Source of the DNA: Roseateles sp. YR242
GTDB lineage: Bacteria; Pseudomonadota; Gammaproteobacteria; Burkholderiales; Burkholderiaceae_C
Direction: 5' to 3'
Assembly (NCBI RefSeq): GCF_900109745.1
Contig: NZ_FOAV01000009.1
Location: forward strand, 124,001 to 188,000
DNA: 64,000 bases
Position numbers and translations under genes: made by a program. Positions 7,035 to 15,336 of the stretch are shown here, piece by piece (position 1 is the stretch's first letter; each line of letters begins with the position of its first letter). The notes beneath the pieces are model-generated. The model worked only from the letters and a program-made list of their open reading frames with translations, ran no database searches and was not told where the DNA came from.

Positions 7035-9305
7035 GTGATCCGATCCTTTTCCTCGCCTGAGGTCCATAGAGCGGCCGATTTGACGCCGCCGTCAACTGCC
7101 ACACGCACCCCGTTGCCCGACCAGGTGTGGCCCCCATGCTTCAGTCAGCTGCGCCCCTACCAGCCGGTGAATGGCGCCACCATTGGCGAGTGCTTCCTGG
7201 CCTTGCGACAGATGGAAGCCGGGGGCCTTGAGCAGAAGGACCTGCGCGCCCACCTGTATCAGGGAATCGCCCTGGCGAGCCTGATTGAGGTGCCCAGGGA
7301 CGAGCCACACCGCAGTGCCGTCAATGCGGCCGCTGAGGCCTTCGCTCGCGGTGAACTGCATCCCTCTTCCTGCGCCACCAAGTCTCGAATCGCCGGACTG
7401 GAACTGGCCTTCAACTGGGTCGTCACGCAGTGGCCTGGTCCGACGAAGTTGCGCGAGACCGACTCGGACACGCCGGTCCTCATCTCCAAGCCCATCCCGG
7501 TGAACAGCACGCTGACGGCGGGCACCATCGTCAGGCTCGACATGCAAATGGTCGCCGCCAAGGGGGCCGCAGGGAGCACGCTGGCGGCCACCCCGTTCCG
7601 GGAAGGACAAGACCGTCCCTGGCTGGTGCTGCGAGTCGAGGAGCATGGACAGCTCATCGTAGAAGCCGCCCCGGTGCGGACGACGGACGAAGAAGCAATA
7701 AAGCGTGCAGAAGACGTGCGGGACATCCTGTATGACTCCCTTGACAGGGCCCTTTCTCGTCACGAACCTCTCAGCAAAGCCATCGATCGCTACAACGAAA
7801 AGGTGAAGGAGGATGAGAAGCTGCGTCTTGTTGAAATGGGCAAGCTTTCAGCCCACCAGCGCCTGGAATTGCCCACTGAAGCGACCAGCAGCCTGTCGTC
7901 GTCGATAAGGCTGGACTATCGGGCTCTTGCAGGCGGAGCCATTCATAGCGAGTACCTTGAACGCTGGATGGCGGGGGATTCCCGCGCAGAGGAAATCCTG
8001 CAGAATGCACAGCAGGACTGGGCTCCTCGGATGGAGGCAGTCGCACTGGCGCGCGTGCTCAACGGTTCGCCACCAAAGCCTGGCGAATATCGCGCCGACC
8101 TGGTGAAAGGCTGCATCGTCCAGGTCGTGATGGAGTGGATGACCGCCATGGATGCAAGGCGCGTCGTACGAAAAGGGGGCGTGCCCGCCAAACCCTCCTG
8201 GACATTCCTCACGCCCATCAGCCTGACACGCCAGATGCTTCGCCCTCTTGAGCAGGTGGTGGTCCATGAAGTGATTGAGGAGGTGACGCACCAGGCTCCT
8301 CAGCTGCGCGAACGCCTCACCAAGGCGCCGACCCACAGTGAATGGCCTACCATCGCGATGGACACAGGCATTCCGCGCGCTTGCCTGTGTCGCACGTACG
8401 GGGCTGACGAAGACTCAGCCACCGATAGTGATGATGACTTCTATTTCGAGGAAGACGAGTCAGACGTCTTGCAGGGGCCGGACCTGTACACCGTCCCGGC
8501 GTACGGAAAAAACGAGGCCAGTCTGACCTCCTTCGACAGTCTGATCGCGCTGGCCCCTCAGCCCGGGTGGATACCAACGTGGAGTCCATTGCCGCACGAC
8601 ACCATCACCGATGCTGATGCCACCAACGGCGCCACGGTCGAGCCGCTATCGCCGTTCAATGCGTATTACGACCAGTTGATGGACCGGTCCATCGAGGAAA
8701 TCCGCACGCCCGGCAACTGGCGCGGGTTCGGCGCGGAACTGGCACCGCGGTTCATCACGGATTGCCCCGGCTGGCCGACCGGCCAAGGGCTGGAGATCCT
8801 CAACAATCACAACGGGGATCTGATGTCACGCTGCGGCAGCACGGCCGATGGATCATCACCCATCAGGCTGGTGAGGGATTGTGTCCAGCAGCATTACATG
8901 CCGCTGGTCGGGCCTGCAGTGATGAGCGCCCCCGCCAACGGCGACTGCTTCTACTTCTCCGTGCTGGCCGCCATGAGCCCCGAGAACCGCAAGAACTTGT
9001 TGCAGTCGGCAATCCCGGACGTCGCGAGCGCTGCCCCTGCAGAGGCCGTTCGTGCGCTGAGGTCCATCTTCGCCACGTTTCTCGAACAGCGTCGTGAGGA
9101 CTATCGCGAGCGCATCCTTGGCCTGCATGTGCAGGTGGAGGGCGGGACGGGCGCCGAGGGCGCTGGAGGCCCGCCCGCCATGGCCGACTGGAACTTCGAG
9201 GGGGAGGTCCCTGCCAAGCGCGCCAGGTACGACTCGCCGAGGCGCGACGGCCCAAGCATCGGCGAGCCCCGGCATGCCGAGCATGAGCATCAGACGGCGG
9301 GGTGA
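7035..9305 (+). CDS. Large protein with permuted OTU-like cysteine protease domain and NLS-like tail
   Basis: 756 residues, GTG start with CGGAG nine bases upstream. Residues ~30-440 are a core shared with the next two genes (N-part with GATIGEC, middle beginning at TKPIPV, later GCIVQ and a PLEQ helix); I recognise no family for it. Residues ~450-480 are strongly acidic. Residues ~545-700 carry all sequence landmarks of an OTU deubiquitinase in rotated order: W562..E568L (WxGFxAEL), then H620Y, then NGDC with Cys638, then LRSIF...REDYRERI. In ordinary OTU proteins the Cys segment comes first and the HY segment last. The tail has PAKRARYDSPRR (Lys728 onward), a c-Myc-like nuclear signal. No secretion signal peptide is seen. 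A host-directed effector is an inference; an intrabacterial or toxin role is also possible. Confidence 0.75.
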   Translation: MIRSFSSPEVHRAADLTPPSTATRTPLPDQVWPPCFSQLRPYQPVNGATIGECFLALRQMEAGGLEQKDLRAHLYQGIALASLIEVPRDEPHRSAVNAAAEAFARGELHPSSCATKSRIAGLELAFNWVVTQWPGPTKLRETDSDTPVLISKPIPVNSTLTAGTIVRLDMQMVAAKGAAGSTLAATPFREGQDRPWLVLRVEEHGQLIVEAAPVRTTDEEAIKRAEDVRDILYDSLDRALSRHEPLSKAIDRYNEKVKEDEKLRLVEMGKLSAHQRLELPTEATSSLSSSIRLDYRALAGGAIHSEYLERWMAGDSRAEEILQNAQQDWAPRMEAVALARVLNGSPPKPGEYRADLVKGCIVQVVMEWMTAMDARRVVRKGGVPAKPSWTFLTPISLTRQMLRPLEQVVVHEVIEEVTHQAPQLRERLTKAPTHSEWPTIAMDTGIPRACLCRTYGADEDSATDSDDDFYFEEDESDVLQGPDLYTVPAYGKNEASLTSFDSLIALAPQPGWIPTWSPLPHDTITDADATNGATVEPLSPFNAYYDQLMDRSIEEIRTPGNWRGFGAELAPRFITDCPGWPTGQGLEILNNHNGDLMSRCGSTADGSSPIRLVRDCVQQHYMPLVGPAVMSAPANGDCFYFSVLAAMSPENRKNLLQSAIPDVASAAPAEAVRALRSIFATFLEQRREDYRERILGLHVQVEGGTGAEGAGGPPAMADWNFEGEVPAKRARYDSPRRDGPSIGEPRHAEHEHQTAG

Positions 9306-9354
9306 TTCCCTCACCAGCGCTGCCCCCATACCGCGTTGCTCCGACCGCGCTGAA

Positions 9355-9418
9355 ACGCGCGAACACCCTGGCAGGTCCAGGCCACTGACGGCTTTCTCGC
9401 CAGCCGGAGACTCGCCTC
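9355..9418 (+). promoter_or_regulatory. Conserved leader of the second paralogue
   Basis: This aligns without gaps to the leader before 7035 over about 60 nt (shared blocks GCGCGAACAC, GGCAGG, GCCACT, ACGGCTTTC, GCCGGAG). CGGAG at 9405-9409 sits 9 nt before the ATG at 9419, the same spacing as in the first copy. The inverted repeat is degraded: two mismatches and two G-T pairs in the 12-bp arm. Conservation of the block suggests it was duplicated together with the gene. Confidence 0.6.
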
Positions 9419-12160
9419 ATGATCCGCTCCCCATCCGTCCGTGAGGCGCGCACAGCTTCCGACGCCACCCCGCCATCCTCCGAGCCACACGCTCCGCCGA
9501 TCGATCATGCATGGCCCGATTGCTTCAAGCGGCTGCAACCCCACCAAGTGGTGGATGGCGCCACCATCGGCGAGTGTGTCCTGGCGCTGCAACAGTTGGA
9601 AGCCGGAAGTGAAGCGCATACCGCCATGCGCGAATCACTGGTCCAGGGCATCGCCATGGCGAGCGAAATTCGGATTCCCATACAAGCTCAGCATAGGTCT
9701 GCCGTCGAGGCGGCCCGTCAGGCCCTCGCCAACGGTGAGCTGCGTGACCCCCCAGCCGACCGATGTCGCTCTGCTGGCGTGCAATTGGCCTTGGACTGGG
9801 TCGCCGCGTGCTGGAAAGAACTGGGGACGCGCGATCTCGGCCACTCGCGCGCCGCGTACATCATCACCAAGCCGGTCCCCGTCCCAGAAAGGCTGACAGA
9901 GTCCGCCACCTTCACCGTCCCCATGGAACTGGTCGCCAACGACGTGGGGGCGGCGAATAGGGGCGTTAAGCTACCAGGAAGGTTGCTCGCGACCACCAAG
10001 GCGGCCGTGAACGAGCCGCATCGTCCGTGGCTGGCGCTTCGAACCAACGACTTCGGTCAGTTCACCTGCGAATTCGCCGCGGTTTCGCCCCGGGAAGTGC
10101 AAGCTCACAAACATGTCCAGGACGCCATGGATATGTTTCAGAGTGCCCTCTATGACGCCCATGAGGCTTCTGAATCCCTGGGCGAAGCCATCGCACGCTT
10201 CAACCGGAATATGCCTGCAGACGAGCAGCTGAATCTTGTTGAATCCGAGGGGCATTCAGGGAGCCACCGTTTGGCACGGCAGGCCGACCAACTGCGCAGC
10301 CTGGCGGGGGTGGTGAAATTTGACTATCAAATGCTCGCTGGGGACTCCGGGGATGGCGCCCTCCTTGACCAGAGATTGGGGATTGATCCCGACGCCCAGG
10401 CGTGCCTGAGTTTTGCACGACGCAAAGCCGCTGAGATGGAGCCATCGCTGCAAGGGCAACTCAGTGACGGAAAACTGCCCCCTGGCAACTATCGCCCCGC
10501 AGTGGTGAGAGGCTGCATTGTCCAGATGATCATGGAGGCGGCGGCCCGCGGGGAGGATGGGGTCGCCAAAGACAACGGAGCAAGAGGCGGCCGCTCCTGG
10601 CAGTTCCTCACCCCCATCGACACAGCACGCATGCTGCTGCATCCCATGGAACGGACGGCGGTCGATGCGTTTATGCAGCTCGCGTCCGAAGCGACGCGCG
10701 CCGAAAGTTCCAGCCCCGCCCGTAAGCCGTCCCGCGAGGAATGGCAGGTCTCAATGGAGACGGCGATTCCGCGTTTGAGCCTGTGTCTCACGCATCGGGC
10801 ATCAGGCGATCCGAGCGCATCGCCTGGCGCGAGCGTGAGCGGCGGTCCGATATCCGCACCGGCGCAGCGCCCCCACCAAGCTGACCCGCACGCCCCCCAC
10901 AGCAGGCACTTGCCACTCCCGCCTTTCGCACCTCTGCCGCGAAGTGGTGCCGTGATCCGCTCCCCGTCCGACGCCATCCCGGCATGGCCTGCTTGGGGCA
11001 GCCAGCCAGCCCGCCGGCAGGAGGCCCCCTGTCTCAATCAGCTGAATCCTCGCGTAAAGCTCGACGCCGGGGGGCCAAGCCTGGACACCTTCGCCAAGCC
11101 TGTCCCCGTCTCAGACATGCTGGTGGAGTGCAGTGCCGTCACGCTCCCCCTGTCCCTGGTCGGCAACGACGTGCAAGCGACGACGTCAGCAACCCTGCTC
11201 GCGACCACCGGAGACGGCCATGCACCCAATCGTCCGAGGCTGGAGTTGCGAACCAACGATCAAGGACAGCTCATGGTCGAAGCCGCCCCGGTTTTGCCTC
11301 AGGACACGAGCGCGCACCGACGTGTCCAGGAACTGCAGGGAATCCTTCAGGATGCTCTCCACGCTGCCCAGGCGGATGGAAAATCCCTGAGCCTTGCTGT
11401 CGATTGCTACAACGAGAAGGTGCAGCCGGAGGAGCGACTGCGGCTTGTGGCAAGCGGCACACTTTCAGCCCACCAAGGTCTGGCCGTCGAGCTCGAACAG
11501 CCTCGCCGCGAGACGACCTTGTTGAGGTTCAACTATGGTTGGCTCGCTGGGGACTCGCGCGAAAGCCGCGCCCTTGACCAGAGGGTGGAGAAAAATCCCG
11601 ACACGTGGGGTCACCTGAAAGTTGCACGCAAGCAAGCCCGCGAGGCGGAGTTCGAGCTGAGAGCGCAAATGATCAAAAACCAAAAATTTTCCGGGAGCAG
11701 TTATCGCCCCGCCGTGGTGAGAGGCTGCATCGTCCAGATCGTGATGGAGTCGATAGCCGACCGGGAGGATGAGATCGCCAAGGAAGAGGAAGTACAAGTT
11801 ACGCGCTCCTGGCAGTTCAATACCCCCATCGCGCGGCTTCGCGAGTTGCTTCACTCCGTTGAACAGGCCGTGGTAGATACGTTTATTGGCTCCATAAAGA
11901 GACCCGCGAGGAGTGCTGCCTCCGCCCCTGAGCCGCCCCCCAATGAATCGCCTGGCACCACGATCGGAACGGACATACCGCGAGCCTGCCTTCGTATCAC
12001 CGACCTCAAGGTAGGCGATACGGGAGTCGGCCCACGCAGCCTTGCGATGCTCGAAGCGCTGGAGGGTAGCGCAGGCGCGCGTTCACCGACCGACGCCATC
12101 CTGCATGGACAGCCACCGGCCAAGCGCGCCAGGAACGAATCGCCGAGGCGCGACCACTGA
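9419..12160 (+). CDS. Fused double paralogue lacking the OTU domain
   Basis: 913 residues made of two head-to-tail copies of the core seen in the 7035 gene. Copy one spans about residues 1-490. Copy two starts at Val512, encoded by a GTG at 10952 whose context (GTGATCCGCTCCCC) matches the start of copy one. Residues ~490-511 are translated from a decayed version of the upstream leader. Shared landmarks occur in both halves: ITKPVPV/FAKPVPV, NYRPAVVRGCIVQ/SYRPAVVRGCIVQ, RSWQFLTPI/RSWQFNTPI. Copy two has lost the N-terminal ~120-residue segment with GATIGEC. Neither copy has NGDC or the HY motif, so the OTU part is gone, yet the C-terminal PAKRARNESPRR tail (Lys902 onward) is kept. Function unknown; possibly a non-catalytic family member. 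Confidence 0.75.
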   Translation: MIRSPSVREARTASDATPPSSEPHAPPIDHAWPDCFKRLQPHQVVDGATIGECVLALQQLEAGSEAHTAMRESLVQGIAMASEIRIPIQAQHRSAVEAARQALANGELRDPPADRCRSAGVQLALDWVAACWKELGTRDLGHSRAAYIITKPVPVPERLTESATFTVPMELVANDVGAANRGVKLPGRLLATTKAAVNEPHRPWLALRTNDFGQFTCEFAAVSPREVQAHKHVQDAMDMFQSALYDAHEASESLGEAIARFNRNMPADEQLNLVESEGHSGSHRLARQADQLRSLAGVVKFDYQMLAGDSGDGALLDQRLGIDPDAQACLSFARRKAAEMEPSLQGQLSDGKLPPGNYRPAVVRGCIVQMIMEAAARGEDGVAKDNGARGGRSWQFLTPIDTARMLLHPMERTAVDAFMQLASEATRAESSSPARKPSREEWQVSMETAIPRLSLCLTHRASGDPSASPGASVSGGPISAPAQRPHQADPHAPHSRHLPLPPFAPLPRSGAVIRSPSDAIPAWPAWGSQPARRQEAPCLNQLNPRVKLDAGGPSLDTFAKPVPVSDMLVECSAVTLPLSLVGNDVQATTSATLLATTGDGHAPNRPRLELRTNDQGQLMVEAAPVLPQDTSAHRRVQELQGILQDALHAAQADGKSLSLAVDCYNEKVQPEERLRLVASGTLSAHQGLAVELEQPRRETTLLRFNYGWLAGDSRESRALDQRVEKNPDTWGHLKVARKQAREAEFELRAQMIKNQKFSGSSYRPAVVRGCIVQIVMESIADREDEIAKEEEVQVTRSWQFNTPIARLRELLHSVEQAVVDTFIGSIKRPARSAASAPEPPPNESPGTTIGTDIPRACLRITDLKVGDTGVGPRSLAMLEALEGSAGARSPTDAILHGQPPAKRARNESPRRDH

Positions 12161-12192
12161 CGAGCACCACCTTGTCCGTTGGAGTAGGTCAA

Positions 12193-14514
12193 ATGCACAG
12201 ATTGCCAAGCCTGGGCGCGCGCGCACCGCAGGATCTTGCAGCGGCTTCGCCGCATTCCGGGGCGAACGCACCGGCCTTGCCGGCCTCGGCCATCCCCAGT
12301 TGCTTTGATTCCATGGAAGACAATCAGTGCTTGCAGGGTGTCGCGATCGGTGAGTGCCTCATGGCCCTGCGAGAGCGCCGCCACCAAGGGCGGGACGATC
12401 GCGCGCTGGCTGAGCGGCTCTACGGCAACATCGCCACCGCAGATTCCATCATCCTGCAGGTAAATGGTCGCAATTGGCAAACTCTGTTCGAGGCCGGGCG
12501 GGCACTGAAGGGCGGAGCGCTTCAGCCCGACAAGTGGCCGGCAGCACCGTCTTCGGGCCTGCGGCAGAGCTACGAATGGGTGGCACGGCAATGGGAATTG
12601 CTTCTGCCATCCCAACCGGTTCAGGGCAACGACACGTTGCGGGTCATCCTGACGAAACCACGCCCCGTGATTGACCTCCCCTCGGTGACCATCGACATTC
12701 CGCTGGGCCGGCAACTGGTGAACAAATCAGTGCCGCCCGGCGCCGTACTCGCGCAGACCACTGCGCTCAACATGGCCGGTCAGCCGCGCTGTCAACTGGT
12801 GCTGCGCAAGGACCGGATGCTGGCGCTGGTGTCCGGGCAGTCCCACAACAACTACCCCGACAGCCTGAGTGCTTGCCAGGCCGAGCAATTGGCAGCCATC
12901 ACCGCGCTGGACGCGAGCCCCACCCTGCGAGCCTTCGTCGCGCGCTACAACGCCTCCAAACACGGTACGTCCAAGCTTCAATTCAGCGGGATTGGAACTC
13001 AGGACCTGGTCCAAAACGCCGCACTGAGCCCCCTCCCCCCCCTCAGCCACCTGGAACGACGGCTGCAATGCAGCTATAAGGCCCTCGGCGAGTACACCGA
13101 TGCTGCCAAAAGTGATGCCCTCAAGTCCCTGATCCCGCAGTTTCCGGAGGTTCATGAGCGGTTGAAGGCGGCCTGCCTGACGGCGAAAGCCCTGGAACAG
13201 CGCCACTTGCACAAAGCTGCCAATACCTGGCCCTCGGGCAGATGCGGGACACGGCCAGGCTTGCTGCAGGGGTGCGCAGCGCAGTTGCTCATGGACACCG
13301 TCGCGGCGGTGGAACGTCGGGCGGGGGCCACCACCCAACGGGAGGGCTGCGCCAATTTATGCTTCAACACACCGCTGGCGCGGACGGCATCCCTGCTGCG
13401 TCCCTTCGAACAGGCTGTGCTGCAGAGCATGTGCACAGACATTTCCGCAGTCAGTGATTTCGTGAGAAAGCATTTGACGAGTACACAATGCGACGCCGTT
13501 CGCGAAGCCCATGGCACCATCACCAAACTGGTGAAAGAGTTGCTGGCGGCAACGCATGCGTCAGTAACAGCCGCCATCAGCAGCCGGTCTGGCAGGCCCG
13601 CTGAGACGAATGCGCCCCCCGGTGATATGGCATGGCCCAACATCGGCATGCACTCGGGCCTGCCGATGGCGATCCTGTCCCTGAGGAGTCCGGCCGCCCA
13701 TGTGACGGCTGAAGCGGCGAGGCCCCGGCCCGCCAGTCCGACCGCCACCGCCGGGCAGGCCTATCTGGACGCGGCGCAGCTGCTCAAGTCCTTCGACGCA
13801 AGCCTGGACGCAGCCCTGGAGCAACCCGCCTGGCTGCAGCAATTCCTGAATGGCGAAGCGCCGTTCTCGCGGGACGACTCCGGCCCGCAAGCCCTGCCCT
13901 ATACCCTGCCCAATACGCCATTGGGGAACCCGGTGCCTGCCGCCCATAAGACGCCCGGCGTGACGCGGGCCAACCTGGCGGACCGTACAGACCCGGGCGG
14001 CCGCTCAGGCCGTCAGGCAGCACCGCCACTCACCGCCGCCAACTTCCAGCTGCGCATGGACCAGTTTGTCAGCGAGATCAAGACCCCCGGCAACTGGGAA
14101 GGGTTCAGTGCGGAACTGGGGCCGCATTTTCTCGTCGATTGCCAGGCCTGGCCAGGGCATCGGTCGCTGGAGATCGTGGACCGCGAGACCGGGCAACTGA
14201 GGGCGAAATTCGGAAACACCTCGCCTGGCGTCACGCCTGCCATCGTCGCCCTGAAAAACAGCCACTACAGCCCCGTGCTGAACGGCAGGCTCCTCACGGC
14301 CCCCACCAATGGGGACTGTTTCTACTACTCAATACTGATGGCGCTCGGGAAAGCGGATGGCCCCGCCTTGCTGGACACCATCGGCGTCCCTCCGGACGGT
14401 TCGATGGCGCAGGCCACGAAAGCACTGAGAGAGCACTTCGGCGGACACCTGGACTGGAACCGCGACGATTACGAGCAAGCGATCATCAAACTGTACAGCG
14501 AGGTGGAAAGTTGA
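12193..14514 (+). CDS. Large protein with permuted OTU-like cysteine protease domain
   Basis: 773 residues from the ATG at 12193, chosen over an in-frame TTG at 12172 because GGAG lies 8 nt upstream (12181-12184). It shares the diverged core of the two preceding genes (GVAIGEC, LTKPRPV, LLQGCAAQ, NTPLARTASLLRPFEQ). Residues ~620-773 are the OTU-like part in rotated order: KTPGNW635EGFSAEL, H691YSPVL, NGDC with Cys709, then LREHF...NRDDYEQAI at the extreme C-terminus. Asn replaces the usual Asp three residues before the Cys. There is no KRAR tail; the protein ends with the OTU helix. Divergence from the 7035 copy outside the motifs is substantial, so conservation of the catalytic residues argues for function. 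Gap to the previous stop is 32 nt. Confidence 0.75.
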   Translation: MHRLPSLGARAPQDLAAASPHSGANAPALPASAIPSCFDSMEDNQCLQGVAIGECLMALRERRHQGRDDRALAERLYGNIATADSIILQVNGRNWQTLFEAGRALKGGALQPDKWPAAPSSGLRQSYEWVARQWELLLPSQPVQGNDTLRVILTKPRPVIDLPSVTIDIPLGRQLVNKSVPPGAVLAQTTALNMAGQPRCQLVLRKDRMLALVSGQSHNNYPDSLSACQAEQLAAITALDASPTLRAFVARYNASKHGTSKLQFSGIGTQDLVQNAALSPLPPLSHLERRLQCSYKALGEYTDAAKSDALKSLIPQFPEVHERLKAACLTAKALEQRHLHKAANTWPSGRCGTRPGLLQGCAAQLLMDTVAAVERRAGATTQREGCANLCFNTPLARTASLLRPFEQAVLQSMCTDISAVSDFVRKHLTSTQCDAVREAHGTITKLVKELLAATHASVTAAISSRSGRPAETNAPPGDMAWPNIGMHSGLPMAILSLRSPAAHVTAEAARPRPASPTATAGQAYLDAAQLLKSFDASLDAALEQPAWLQQFLNGEAPFSRDDSGPQALPYTLPNTPLGNPVPAAHKTPGVTRANLADRTDPGGRSGRQAAPPLTAANFQLRMDQFVSEIKTPGNWEGFSAELGPHFLVDCQAWPGHRSLEIVDRETGQLRAKFGNTSPGVTPAIVALKNSHYSPVLNGRLLTAPTNGDCFYYSILMALGKADGPALLDTIGVPPDGSMAQATKALREHFGGHLDWNRDDYEQAIIKLYSEVES

Positions 14515-14550
14515 GCGCACACCGCGCCAGGCGTGAAAACCTGGACAAGC

Positions 14551-15336
14551 TCAGCGCAGAAGGTTGACACCGACCTGCGCAAATCTCCCCTGTGTCTGTT
14601 CAAAATCCCAACGCTCCACGCGCCACTCGGCCTCCAGCCGGATCAGGTTGACCGAGTTAGTCACGTCTGCACGCACGCGGGTGCTGAGCGCGGTGCCCGC
14701 CTGCACGGCCCACATCGGCCGGGCCAGGGAGGGCCATCGCTCGCGAAGCGCCACCACAAAAGGCAGGTGAATATGGCCACCGATGATCAGGTCCGCCCCT
14801 GCCTGCGCCCAGGCCGCCACCGCAGCCTCATGCCCGCGCAGGAGGTTGACCAGGTCGCTATCGCGCGTCACGGCGACCGGCTGGTGCACGGCAATGACCC
14901 GGCAACGCCGGTCGGCAGCGGCTCGCAGTCGTTCTGTCACACGGGCAATCTGCACCGTTGACACCTCACCATGCTTGTGCCTGTACCAGCGCGTGGTGTT
15001 GAGGGCCAGCACACAGACCTCGCCGTCGTCGAATTCGCCCTCCAGCGCAGGCTGGAAATGGCGCTGATAGCGCCGGTAGGGATGGAGGCAACGGCTCCAG
15101 AGATCGAAGAGCGGGATGTCATGGTTACCGGGAATTGCGAGCTGCGCCCGGGGCTTCAGGCGGTCCACGAAGGCCCTGGCAGCACGAAATTCCGGCACGC
15201 GGGCGCGCTGCGTGACGTCGCCCGTGATGAGCAGCAGATCCGGTGCCCGGTCCCGCCAGAGTTGCTCCAGCGCCGCCAGGACGGCCGGACGTTCGGTGCC
15301 GAAGTGCGGGTCAGAGACCTGCATCAGCAGGGTCAT
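14551..15336 (-). CDS. Calcineurin-like metallophosphoesterase
   Basis: 261 residues with all metallophosphoesterase motifs in order: SDPHFG at the N-terminus, GDVTQRA, GNHDIP, AVHQP and GGHIHLP. These bind two metal ions and hydrolyse phosphomonoesters or diesters; the arrangement resembles the CpdA/Icc-like group, but the substrate is unknown. Its ATG overlaps the stop of the upstream lipid-kinase-like gene (ATGA), so the two are translationally coupled. It faces the last OTU-type gene tail to tail with a 36-nt gap. Confidence 0.9.
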   Translation of the reverse strand: MTLLMQVSDPHFGTERPAVLAALEQLWRDRAPDLLLITGDVTQRARVPEFRAARAFVDRLKPRAQLAIPGNHDIPLFDLWSRCLHPYRRYQRHFQPALEGEFDDGEVCVLALNTTRWYRHKHGEVSTVQIARVTERLRAAADRRCRVIAVHQPVAVTRDSDLVNLLRGHEAAVAAWAQAGADLIIGGHIHLPFVVALRERWPSLARPMWAVQAGTALSTRVRADVTNSVNLIRLEAEWRVERWDFEQTQGRFAQVGVNLLR

